Assembly (NCBI GenBank): GCA_021018815.1
Contig: JAITYX010000059.1
Span: forward strand, 1,798,001-1,862,000
Source of the DNA: Talinum fruticosum
Taxonomy: Eukaryota > Streptophyta > Magnoliopsida > Caryophyllales > Talinaceae
Reading direction: 5' to 3'
Length of the DNA stretch: 64,000 nucleotides
Shown: one piece after another, positions 1 to 11,374 of the stretch
Numbering within the stretch: position 1 is the first letter of the stretch
How the letters are laid out: every line of letters starts with the position of its first letter
Notes under the pieces: model-generated
The model's input: only the letters and a program-made list of their open reading frames with translations
The model's database searches: none
Told to the model about the DNA's origin: nothing
Program-made: the position numbers and the translations under genes

Positions 1-1640
1 TTCAAAATTAATTGATTTTATAATGAAATTTATTTTGTTTTAGACCTAAAAAGTAAAACAATTTATTATAGATGCTTAATTCTTTATTGAATATTAAATC
101 CATATATAAAATATAAATATTGTTTTAAGAATGTTATCGTAGAAATATTTATATATCAATGAATATTTTACGAGCTTATATATTTTTAGTACTTGTAAGA
201 TAAGTTAAACTAACTAATAACTTCTATACATAACATAGACAACATAAGATTATTAGAAGAATAATGCATGGTGTGCCATGAGATCGAGGAGAATTAAATT
301 GAGTAGGAGAGAGCGAGAAGTAATTTGCGTACTTGCAATGGAGGTTGGGAGGTGGAAGTCATGGAGGTTGAGGCGCCACGAGGAGGAGTTGTGGCCGTCT
401 TTGGCGGCGATACCATTGTCTAGCGGCGGAAAGAGCCCTCTTCTTGACTGTTCGTCCCTTTGGTTGGGGTGGCAATGCTCACTATCCTCCATATTTTCTT
501 GGCTGCCACTATCAAGTTTTGTTAGGTTTTGGGTGGCCTGAGTGATATATGTACTTGTTAGTGTTTTTCTCTGTGGTAGGAATTAAGTATTTCCTTTCAA
601 GGTGTGCTAAGTTATATAATGAAGGGGTTTGAAATAGGCCGCAAACAAAAGGTGGTCCCATCTACCCCCACGCCACAATATTTCTTGTAATAATTTTATA
701 TATACATTGATTAATATATGAAGTTTGTTATCTTGATTTGATATGGTGACTAATTTATAAACTATTTGACAAAGTGATAATTCTTTTAGGGTGATGAAAG
801 TTAAATAAAAAAATGAATAGAAATAATATATATAGCATAAACGAACAAAAAAACAAAAATAATTAACAATGAAGAGTAGAAAAAGTACAAACGAACAAAA
901 ACGAATAAAAAGAACGTAAATAAAATAGATGATAGTTTTTGTATAACTCTAGTTTGAGATTGGGGTTTAAATATTGTTATATACATACATATAAGTATTT
1001 AATGTGTCACGTGTGTGGAAGAGTAACTAACTTTTTCGTACAGATTATTGTTATAGGTTTTTCCTCCATACGAGATTTATAAGACTATCATATTATCGGA
1101 GTTAATAGAATGATAATATAGATCAGTTTTGAATTGGATGAAATTATAAAATATTAAATGATTTTAAAATATTGAAAATTGTAAGCAAAAAGAAAGGAAA
1201 ATGATAAGTTTTGTATGGGATAATTTTGTATATCATTTTCTCAAAACTGGTCTATATTATCGTTTTTGCATTGTTACATGGTCCTATCCTATCAATATGC
1301 TTATTATGTTCTCTATTTTCACAATTACAAGAGTTCGTCAACACAAACTATTGAATTTATGTTCTTCTTAAATAAGACCTCATATTTGAAGGTTGTAAAT
1401 CGAGAAAATTTATAATAGTAGAGTCGGGTCTAGTATGGACTATTAAAAAATAATTTACAAGAGTTCAAATTTTTTAATTATTTTTTATTGTAAGTAGGGT
1501 ACTTACCATTATGTTCACTTCAGGCCTATGCAAGATTGGGCTCTCCCCTTCCCCAAAAAGGCCCAATAAAAATGGGGATCCATGAAGTAAAGAAAAGGGG
1601 CATTTTTGGCAAAGAAGCAGAGAATTCAAAAGGCAATGTT
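1..1640. other. AT-rich intergenic DNA upstream of the cyclin gene
   Basis: No gene could be supported here. A GC-richer patch at about 270-540 is open on both strands (roughly 80 codons each) but shows no recognisable protein motif and no intron signals, so I do not call it a gene. An A-rich stretch at about 826-920 repeats variants of ACGAACAAAAA and resembles, in reverse complement, the interior of the small transposon at 24322-24532; it may be a decayed relative. The rest is AT-rich DNA with a hairpin-type repeat at 1112-1262. Confidence 0.6.
1112..1262. repeat. Short inverted repeat, MITE-like
   Basis: Bases 1112-1132 (GATAATATAGATCAGTTTTG and one more base) are matched in reverse complement at 1241-1261 with a single mismatch. 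Weaker complementarity continues inward, giving a hairpin of about 150 bp. The size and AT-rich interior fit a miniature inverted-repeat transposable element. No target duplication was identified, so the exact ends and the family are uncertain. Confidence 0.45.
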
Positions 1641-1650
1641 AAGCGGGCAT

Positions 1651-1666
1651 TTGGCAACGGTAACCA
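1651..1666 (+). promoter_or_regulatory. Candidate MSA-type (M-phase) element of the cyclin promoter
   Basis: The sequence TTGGCAACGGTAACC contains the AACGG core of the mitosis-specific activator element bound by three-repeat MYB factors in plant B-type cyclin promoters. It lies about 245 bp upstream of the cyclin start codon and just upstream of the GA-rich leader. The bases 5' of the core do not fit the full consensus, so this is a candidate only. Confidence 0.4.
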
Positions 1667-1755
1667 TCGCCCCCTTTTCCAGTTCTCCACTTCTTTCTTT
1701 TAATTCAAAAACTCAAGAATCCCAGATCGGAGCACCTAAGCTCAGATTAGAGAGT

Positions 1756-1762
<7 letters not shown>

Positions 1763-1790
<28 letters not shown>
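1763..1790 (+). repeat. GA dinucleotide microsatellite, likely cyclin 5' leader
   Basis: An uninterrupted run of AG/GA repeats about 115 bp before the cyclin start codon. GA/CT tracts of this kind are common in plant 5' untranslated regions. Confidence 0.8.
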
Positions 1791-1793
<3 letters not shown>

Positions 1794-1904
1794 TACATCT
1801 TGAATGCACAACCGAAACCCTAAGCCCCAAATTTCGAATCCAAATATTTCCGTCCAGTAGTCTTTTCTCCTTCCACTCGCAAATCTGACTCTAGCGTTGA
1901 AGAA

Positions 1905-4900
1905 ATGGCGCCTCTCAAGGTACTCCAAACCCTAATTCTGCAATTATTCTTAGTTTCAGCTTAATGGCATGAATTGCTGAACCTAATTCGTTGTTCTTGG
2001 TTCTTCCCCCTTTATTTTCGCCTTTACAGGAGAAATCCATTGCTCGCGAAACCAATGTTATGGAGTTCCGTGGACCTAGCAGGAGCGGTAATATCAAAAT
2101 TTATTTGATTTTCGTACTTATTTCAGTGAATTCATAGCTTCATTTCTGTTTATTTGTTGATTTGTTTTGCTGGAAACAGTTGCTCCGAGTAAATTCAAGG
2201 TTTACTCCGAAAATGATAGGGTTTATCGTCAAGACCGAGATAGCATTGCTCCTACCTCCTCGTATGTATATTCTATTTTACATATGTCGGCACATTATAT
2301 TAATTTCATTGATTGTGATGGCTAATTTTTTGTTCTGGGGGAAAACTAGGTCATTTGGAAGTTTTAGTATGTCTCCTACACTTCTCGTACTTATTTGTTG
2401 CAAAGTAGCAGAACAGTTTTATGATTGATATTGGGAATAATCTGGTCTATATTGGACCTCATAAAAGTCATGAGAATTTGTTGAGGGCTCTTGCTAGGTA
2501 TAGATGAATAAGAGTATATTTGAAATTTCTAATGCACTTGGTGATACAATTCATAGAGCTTATAGAATAATAGGATTATAAGTGTGCATTTCTCTTGAGA
2601 ATAATAAGACTATCAGAGTGAAGTTGGATAATTTTAGATACACAAATAAAAGTGTTTATAGCTTTACCTTTCGGTGGAGAGAGTTTTAGGGGCTGAAGCA
2701 CCTCTCTTTGAAACTATACAATTCATAATTCAAAGCCTATTTATAGCTTGCTACACAATTCATAATGCTTAGAAACTATACAATTCATAATGTTTATGTG
2801 TTTTTCTCGAAAATGAATTACGAAGAGCACCACTCCTTGAAGGCGCTTTCTTGAAGGCATGAAGGAAGTATTTTTGTTGCTCTAGCTATGTATTTGAACC
2901 ATTATTTTTTGTTTCTATAGCAAGAAAATAACGTTAAGTGATGATTAAATATTTCAAAGCCTGTCTATAGCTTGCTATTCTTTCTTTGTTGGCATTGCTT
3001 CAAGTACCAAACCTAATTAGAACAATCAAATAATTATAGATGGATTTCTTGGAGATTTATTATGGTTCGGGTCTGGGGTAAGGTTTTGATGACTATTAGA
3101 TATTGTTCTGTTAAATATATGATTCTCATAAGTCATGATGCATATTACATCTTCTTTTAGGAGGACAACGGTTCTAACAAGAAAGGGGAGTTCATTGGCT
3201 AATAGCACTTGTTTGAAGGTAATCAAATTTTCCTTGGCGTTGGTGAGAATTTTCTTTGCTCGTAATTACAGTGAAATAGTACTTATGCCTTGTACTCTCT
3301 CTTTCTCTCTCTCTCTCAAATGCAAAGGATCTTGCCAGTGGCACTAAGGAGACCAAGGCCAGTCGTGGAGCTCATGGTAGGACTTATTTGTTTATATAAC
3401 ATGAATTGTGTATGGGAAGCCTTTGACACCTATCTTCTTTTATTAGACAAGACGAAGATTGGAAGAAAAGCTTTAGCTGATGTCAGCAATGTTCGAGGGA
3501 CCTCCTCTAGACTTGAGAAACTAGGTGGCTCCAGGTGAGCAAAAACCATTGTCTCCATCTTTTTATGCCACGATGACCTTTTGAGTGGTTATGAGTTTCC
3601 AGTTTATAATTCCTAAGGTCTTAGCTGAATTTAACAGTTGATGGAGAAAAAAATAATGGGTTAATTGCTGGGACAACTTCTTGATACCATACAATGACAT
3701 TGCAAAAGAAGTACCAAATTGTCCTCTGCTTCATTTGTTATCAGGCAGTAGGGAGGAATGCCTTTTCTGATTTAGGGTCTAATGAAACTAGCCTCTTTGC
3801 AATGCAATTTTAGGCAAAAACTACGCTGAGGTACCTCGAGTTCTTGTCAAACTATTTTTAGACCCAAAGTTCTGAAAAATGATTCTAAGTCCCCCTAAAT
3901 TATGGTTAAACTATATTTAAGGCCCAATTCCGGCCCGGAGGTGTAAAATGTCTATAATACCCATCATTTCTCTCCTTCTTCCCTCTCTCATCCCCTGCTC
4001 GCTCTCTCTCTCTCCCTTTCTCTCTCTCGCTGTGCCTCACTTGCCTGTCGCTCTCTCGGTTCATCTTCTCTGCTTCTTCTGCCCTCTCTCATCCCCTGCT
4101 CTATGTTTCTCTCGTTCTCTCGTCCTCTCGTCTCATTTTCAATCGCCCGTACACTCTTCTCTCTATGTCTCCGCTTTGGCTCATTCTCGCTTCCCTCTAT
4201 CCCCTTTTTGTTGCTCTCGCTCACCGTTTTATATGTCTCTCGCTTCTTAGTCTCCCTCTATCCCCTTTTTGTTGCTCTCGCTCACCGTTTTATATGTCTC
4301 TGCTTTGGCTCATTCTCTGCTCTGGCCTCATTCTATGTACATGTATACTCCCTTTTTGAAAAAAAAAATCGATTATGTTGATCTTATCGGGCTCTTGTTC
4401 ATATCTGTTTTAGTGTAACTAATTCGAGGTGAATGGACAATAGTATATGCTCATAACACCAATAATTAGAGTCTAATGAGCTCATTTATCAGTAGAAGAC
4501 TAGATTCCTCCTACACAATACAAGAAGATAACTCCAAAAACTGAAAAATTCTTCAATGCCAGTATTTTGTAGTCACCAAATCCTTCCCGTCAATAATCAC
4601 CATCATTAAAGAATAAATTTTCTGGAAGTTGCATACAACAAACCCTTTTCAACCCAAATAAAAAAAAAGGAAAGAAAATTAAAGCTTTGAGAAATCTCTG
4701 CAATACCAGTGATAATCAAAACAGCTCTAATGGAAGATGGAAAGAAGCAGAAGAAACACCTGGGAATCCAAGTCCTACTGTTTCCTCTACCGTTCGCAGG
4801 CCATATGAACCCCATGCTCCATTTAAGCAATGCCCTCTATTCAAGAGGCTTCTCCATTGCCATAATCCAGACCCGTTTTAACTCCTCTGATCCCGCCATG

Positions 4901-7900
4901 AGAGATTGAGAGAGAGTGGAGAGAGACTTTGAGAGGAGAAAGTGGATGAAGATGATGCTAATGGGGAGAGAGAGGGGGGAATTAATTTAAGCTTTCCATG
5001 GGTATTTTGGGGCTTTCAAATGTAATTTTGAAAATTCCCGCCTAAACCGCCGTTTTTCTGACGTCATTAGTCGGAATTGGGCCTTAAATATAGTATAACC
5101 ATAATTTAGGGGACTTAGAATCATTTTTCAGAACTTTGGGTCTAAAAATAGTTTGACAAGAACTCGAGGAACCTCAGCGTAGTTTTTTGCAATTTTAGGG
5201 TAAAGCTGTGTACATTTTAACTACTCACCTCATCCAAAGTAGGAGTACTAGGTAATAGTTTGATGGTGCAAAAATGTGCTAATGTCTCTCTGCAGAAAGA
5301 TTTCTATTTTGACAAAACTGTTGCAAAAACATCATATTGGTTTCTTTCTTAAAAGAACTGCTGTAAGATCACAAATTGGGGGTTATGGCAAATTAGCACA
5401 ATCTTAATGTGTATAATTTTCAATCTCAACACGAGTTGGATATCAATGAGCTCTTTTGTCGATTTCCTGTAAGCTGGTTGGCATGCTGAAAGTCATATTA
5501 GTCTCTTTTCTTAAAAGTTTTCCATGGGGGACTGTAAACTGATCGGTGTGGTATATTAACACAGCTCTTTAGTGGATTTTCTATAAACTGACATTGTTTT
5601 CAGTGTACTTTCCATGTAATTTTACAAATTGTGGACTTCAAATTGCGAGTCACCTTTTGAAATTCTGGCCCAACTCAAACTGTCAAGCAAAGTTTCTGCA
5701 ATCATAGTAACTTCATATGATCCTGTTAAAGAGGGAGTAATTGCTATGCACATGAAAGGATAAATTTCTCTATTACTGTTTAGCAGTCACTGATAGAAAT
5801 ATAGTGGCACAAACATATCTACATTTATGGAATTCTTTGATTTTAGTGCCTAACTGGCTTCCTATCTTTGTGCTTTCAGGAAATCAGCAACTTTTGGCAC
5901 ACTTACCTCCACTGCCTCATCTAGTCGTCCATTGCCGGTATGCTGCCATCCATTTCATTTACTTGTACATCTTTTTGTTCTCTTTACTAATTTAACTCAC
6001 AGCTGATAATCTCAAAGTATTTGGTTCACTAAATTGGCAGTGTATCCTCACTAAGTTCACATTTATTAACTTTATTATTTATTTACTTTTATTCGAACTC
6101 AGGGCAGCAAATAGAGAATATACAATGGCGGATTATGACACCATTCAAAAATCAACATTAAAATGAAATGAAACCAGGTGACTTGCCATTGGCAGTTTTG
6201 CTAGAAAGTAGAAACTATAGCTCCTATAAGCTTGCTACCCTAGGGGTAACCGGTGGGCAAGCATCGATCCATGTGGTAGGTTACAACATACCTAGCAACA
6301 GTGGAGCAAACAAGTAACACATTTTTGTCCTTGAAAATTTTGAAGTAAACGACTTTAAAAAGTAATAATGCTTATCAAATTCTAAGCTCCAAAGACGGAA
6401 GCCATTGTACAAAACTTTTGGATTTGCCAAAGCTACTAGGAGGATAACATGTATCCTAAGCCCAGGAATTCTGTGGTTATATGTGATGACACGGATCTAC
6501 CAATTCAATTGCTGCAGATAAACTACCAGCAGTGGGCTGTCGCTCCCACTGCTCCCCCCACCCCAAAAAAAAGGATTCAATCTTTTTTTTTCTTAATATA
6601 ACTTGTGTGATGGAAACTTGACTAGATGGTAAAAGAATCATGGCAAAAGAATCAAGAAACATCCAGTCTTCATGGCATAGCATAGTGGGAAGTATCTTTC
6701 TAAGATTTGGTGGAAATTTTGCTCATGAGCTCTTGTAAGAAGCTGCATAGTAGATTTTTAATCTTATAAAGTTGGAAAATCCAACTACAAGCACCTGGAG
6801 TTGGCCGTAATATTGGCCTTGATTCAATGTTAATACTAGGGGCAATGATTTGCTCTCATCATTGTTTTCTTTTGTCCATATGCTGCATCAGGTTGCCATC
6901 TTTTTCCTGCTGTTTCATCAAATAATTAATAACTTTTCTATCTTGAAATAGGGAGTTAAAGGAAGCTTATCTAAAGCTGTTACAGTTTCCCTTACTTCTA
7001 TAAAAGGTAATAAGTAATTAAAACATGCAATTTAATCTGCAAATACTCTGCTTTCTTATCCACTAGTCTTGAGCCTGTTCTTAACTCTACAGCAAAGAAT
7101 GCTATCACGAGGTCTTCAAATTTCCATGGGGGTCAAGTTCATGATATTGTGGAAAGCATAGCAAGGTCTTGCTCCACTTCTTGTTTTTCTACTATTTGTT
7201 AGCTCTGCTAAACCACTAACCTGCCTATGTTAATTTGATTTCCAATTCCAATAAGCATAAGCATACAAGTAACTTTAACTCTTTCCATCTTTTGACAGCA
7301 GGCAAACCACAAGGAATAATTGCACAGTGACAAGGTTCGTTGGTTGGTTTGTACGATTCATGATTTATTATCTGCATTAAGTATTTTATCAAATCAGTGA
7401 AGCGGCACTTATGTTGATGCTTTCACCCCACTGCTCTGTTTATGTTGAAAGGAAGTCCCTTCCGGTGTTAAAAAGAGCTAGCCAGTCAGGTTCCAGTGGC
7501 TTACAGGTATTTTCATTTTGAAAGTATTCCTGGAAATACCAATAACAGGTCGTGTTATTTACTTATATGAACCATAATTCAGAGTGCCTATGTTTGTGCT
7601 GTCAGGGAGATGTTATTAGTGCAGAGAAGGGGAAAACAAAACTAGGTTTTCCCTGTGAGTTTTGGACTTTATCTTTGGTAAGTACTAAAGAAGTTTAAAT
7701 AAACATGGCTGATTATTTTACCTTGTCCTGTTTCTCTCCTTCGCTTCAGTGAAAACCAGAGTTGGTGGAAAACTTGTCTCCCAAGTGAGCAATCTTAAAA
7801 GCAAAGCTCCGAAGGATAGAGTGAGTGATGGCTTCATAAAAAGGTGAGTAGTTTTTCTCAATAGAAACAAATTTTCAAGAAGTTAAGATGTCCATATAAA

Positions 7901-10900
7901 TTAACTGTTACAGGTTTTACATACTTTAGTACTCACCAAAGCTATTTCAAGGGACACACTCTCAACAAGATTGTTAGTTTGTCACATTGCTATCTCAAGT
8001 CGCTGGTTTTGTTGTAAAAATTTTCTCACATTGCTAACTTAGTCTCTACAATAAGACAACTTTTTTACTTTTCCTCTTCTTATACGCATATATGAAATGT
8101 TAGCCAACATAAAGGTTAGCAGCATCTGAAGGCTAGCAGAGATTCACATTGCTAGAGGAAAAATCTGTAGAAGCATAATGCAACAGTTGAGAAGCTGATA
8201 GATAATACTAACAAGCGTCTGAAGGCTTTTTACGCATGCAAATTCATATTGCTAGTGGAAAAATTAGTAAAAGTATATTACAATAGCTGAGAAACTGAAA
8301 TAATACTAACAATATCAATTGGGAATCTTGCCATTGGCAAGCTTCCATTAGTTCAGGGAGTCCAAGATAATCTTACTGAAACACTCTCTATAAACTGTTG
8401 ATTTTGATGGTTCTCTTTTTCTTTGTGATGAAGCTGCTGAAATTCTGGATCTTTGGCTCTTTGCTATTGAAGGTGTCTCATGGTCACTTTTTGGATGTCA
8501 ATTTTTGTGTTGTAGGGCTCAAAGGCTTCAGACTACCAAGGACGCTCCTCAAAGATCTAAAAAATCTATTAAGGTACCAGATCTGTGCTGCCTTGCTTTT
8601 CTAAATTAGTTATAATGAATTAACAATCATAAGTGAAAAAACTTTTAGCTAAAATGTAGTGCACCTATCTGTCTTTGACGATGTGGTGTCTATGCATTTT
8701 TCCTAGTTGCAGTTTGGACAAAGAGTTTATTTCTGCCTTTAGTGCGCTTCTAGCTAAGCTATTATTGATGGTTTAATTTTCTTTAAGATAGATCCAAACT
8801 TGGAATGTATGTTTAGTGGTGCAACTGAAATATATTTTCAAGGATTGATAATTACTGGTCTGAACAGAAGGGATTACACAGATGCAATTAAAATTCTAGT
8901 GTTCAAGAGCCCTTTGCGGCTTTGCCTTTTTCATGATCAATATGTTAGATACTCTAACTGGAGGCATTAGTTGTTGAAAAAAATAAAAGCTCCACCATTT
9001 TTCATTTTTACTTCCCAACCTTTATAAACTAACTGGTGTCTCCATCTTTCTATTCAGCCAAGAACCTCTATACAAATTTCCAATGCTCAGAACAACTTGA
9101 ACTCCAAGAGCATCTCTACATTGGACAAATCTCTTGTTACAACTTCCAGAAGCACCAAAGTGTCTGCTTCTTGCATGACCAAGACTTCTGAAGCCATAAC
9201 ATCTCAAGAAGATGTTTCAGAAGGAAGATTTCCCTCTGAAGGCAATGACGACTTGAAACCACATTTATCAGAGATCACTGCCAATAGAAGATCAAACCGC
9301 CGGAAATCATATACATCATCACTAATTTCAAGGTCCAAGGTAAAACTTTGTTTACTGATGTAATGTGTTAAATTCCTTTTCATTATCTGATAAGAAGTTT
9401 CATGTATTATGCAGTTAGTAGGGGACAGCACAGAAGTAATAGAACATGAGAAGTTGCCAAATATTGATGATGACGGAAATCCTCTTGAAGTTGCAGAATA
9501 TGTTGATGACATCTATCAGTATTATTGGGTAATGGAGGTAATAGTCGTCAATCCTTTTGATTTTATATTTGCATTATTTATATGAGCTAAATATCGAAAT
9601 TCCAACTTGTCCATGTGTTTTTTTGGCATTTGATTGCTAGATAGCTAATGAGCAATAAAGCTAGATAGAATACAAATTTAGGTAAAATGTAAAATGTTTT
9701 GTAACTAAGGTTTAGACCAACTCGTGTATCCAATTTACTTATGACGTGAGGGGTTCAGAATTTTCATAATGGCTTAACAAAGTTAAATTCCTGTAGGGTA
9801 ACTTTTCTTAAAGAACTAGGAATTCAGCTTGTTTTTATCGTCTTTTCACTTCTTGTTTGTCAATGGATCTGTCATTGATTTCGGCTTGATTGTAACATTT
9901 GATAAATGAAATATTTTAATAAGATCTTACTGTAGCAAGTCAAGTCGGGATATTAATCTATTCTGGTCTTGATCAGTAATATTTTTGCTAAGATCTGTTT
10001 GCTTGCAAGGAAATTTTGATTCATGAAATTAAGTATAGCCATTTCTGTCAGCTGTGCTCCAAATTTTGATCAAGCAGATGTTATTGCAGGCTGAGTGTGC
10101 ATCCTTGGAAAATTACATGACGACTCAAACAGATGTTACACCTCAAATGCGGGGAATTTTGGTCAATTGGCTTATAGAGGTAATTCCTTATAATATCTCA
10201 CCATTCAGCCCAACTGGGGCTGTTGGCATTGCCCTCTATGTTCTAGCCTTTTGTTTTTGTTCTTTTTCTGTGGATAGTCTTGTTGCCTCAGGTCTAACAA
10301 CTTTTGCTTCAATACTTATTTCAGGTACACTTCAAGTTTGATCTGATGCCCGAAACCCTTTACCTCACAGTAGCCTTGCTGGATAGATATCTTTCTTTAG
10401 TCCCAGTAAAGAAAAAAGAATTTCAACTGGTTGGTCTTGCTTCACTCCTGCTCGCGTCAAAGTACGAGGACTTCTGGCATCCAAGGGTATTTATCTGTTC
10501 ATTTTGTATCATCCTCTAGTTTTGAGCTTGCTGTCTTACATGGTTTATCCCACACAGGTCAAAGACTTGATCAGTATCTCGGCAGAGTCATACACCAGAA
10601 AGCAAGTGCTTGAGATGGTATGACAAATTTATTAATTTTTTCTTGGAAATTTGTGTAACTGAGAATGGTCATAACTGAATCACTATGCTACTAATGTTCA
10701 AATTTTCTGAAGATTTATATTTATATCCTATTCTAGTTTTTCCTGTCTTTACCCTTGATTGACAATACAATTGATAATTGTGAATTCTCAGGAAAAAGAC
10801 ATTCTGAAGAAGCTGAAATTTCGGTTGAATTTGCCAACACCTTATGTCTTCATGCTCCGATTTCTCAAGGCTTCTCAGACAGACAAAGAGGTATAATGCT

Positions 10901-11374
10901 TTGTTTTACCCTCCACCCCACCCCAATTTTCTTTTTCTTGTTTCTAAACTCTCAGCGACTGGTTGGCTTTTTTTTTTCAGCTTGAACATCTGGCATTCTA
11001 TCTTATCGAATTGTCCTTGGTCGAGTATGAAGCCTTGAAGTTTAGGCCCTCATTGCTATGTGCTTCTGCTGTCTACATTGCCCGTTGCACCCTAAACAAG
11101 CTCCCACCATGGACTCTGCTGCTTGGAAAGCATGCTCGATATGAGGAATCCCAGATCAGGCATTATTTCTTTCCTAACCAATTCTGTTCCGGAACCTTGT
11201 TTAACTTCCAGAACTTGTACTGATGTTAGTTCTGTTTCATGCAGGGATTGCGCACAGATGATCCTGAAGTTTCACAAGGCAGCGAGTACATCACTCTTGA
11301 AGGTCACTTACGACAAATATACAAGACCCGAGTTTGGCAGGGTCTCCACCATTAAGCCCTTGGACAGTCTTTGA
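1905..11374 (+). CDS. CYCB3-1: B3-type cyclin, 22 exons, 647 aa
   Basis: Regulatory subunit of a mitotic/meiotic cyclin-dependent kinase, nuclear by family. Exons: 1905-1919, 2030-2087, 2180-2261, 3161-3218, 3328-3376, 3447-3534, 5880-5937, 6952-7006, 7093-7165, 7299-7334, 7452-7506, 7606-7645, 7750-7843, 8516-8573, 9058-9339, 9415-9537, 10090-10179, 10325-10486, 10558-10617, 10792-10890, 10981-11159 and 11245-11374; every phase closes. Residues about 94-102 (RKALADVSN) form a destruction box of the RxxLxxxxN type. From residue about 395 come the cyclin N and C boxes, with MRGILVNWLIEVH at about 428 and KYEDFWHP further on. The long basic Ser/Thr-rich N-terminal half built from small exons, and the total length, fit plant cyclin B3. 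The intron after exon 21 begins with GC, and exon 10 has a tandem CAGCAG acceptor. Intron 6 holds a Pack-MULE-like element. Confidence 0.93.
3960..4350 (+). repeat. CT-rich tract with internal tandem duplication
   Basis: A strongly pyrimidine-biased stretch inside the Pack-MULE-like element, made of imperfect CTCT and CTCGCT units. A segment of about 48 bp at 4193-4240 recurs almost exactly at about 4254-4301, and GCTTTGGCTCATTCTC occurs at 4173 and again at 4302, showing local tandem duplication. Open frames across it are low-complexity and not credible genes. Confidence 0.75.
4730..4909 (+). pseudogene. Captured 5' fragment of a UGT76-like glycosyltransferase
   Basis: An ATG-initiated frame of 59 codons matches the N-terminus of family-1 UDP-glycosyltransferases: the LLFPLPFAGHMNPMLHL segment with the conserved catalytic-histidine region, then SNALYSRGFSIAIIQTRFNS, the typical acceptor-side start of the UGT76 group. 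It then hits a stop (AMRD-stop) where the captured sequence ends and GA-rich element DNA begins. The intact enzyme is about 450 aa, so nearly 90 percent is missing, including the UDP-sugar binding PSPG box. The preceding 200 bp or so look like a native leader. It cannot encode an enzyme; whether it is transcribed is unknown. Confidence 0.85.

Larger units (their letters stand above)
3815..5190. mobile_element. Pack-MULE-like transposon with captured UGT fragment
   Basis: A 1376-bp element inside intron 6 of the cyclin gene. Its ends are inverted repeats of about 118 bp (3815-3932 and 5072-5190) that are nearly identical and begin (G)CAAAAACTACGCTGAGGT. The 9-bp sequence AATTTTAGG flanks it on both sides (3806-3814 and 5191-5199), the length expected of Mutator-like transposition; an 8-bp reading is also possible because of the shared G. 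No transposase is encoded. The interior holds a pyrimidine-rich tract and the 5' end of a glycosyltransferase gene. Long inverted repeats, a 9-bp duplication and a host gene piece define a Pack-MULE. Confidence 0.88.

Noticed and set aside
253..541. Overlapping open frames of about 80 codons on both strands
   Set aside because: No domain, no start or splice context, and the frames mirror each other in a GC-richer patch; not enough to call a gene.
3948..4381. Several open frames up to 100 codons in the CT-rich part of the Pack-MULE
   Set aside because: They are translations of a pyrimidine simple repeat (Ser/Leu/Pro/Phe strings), not coding.
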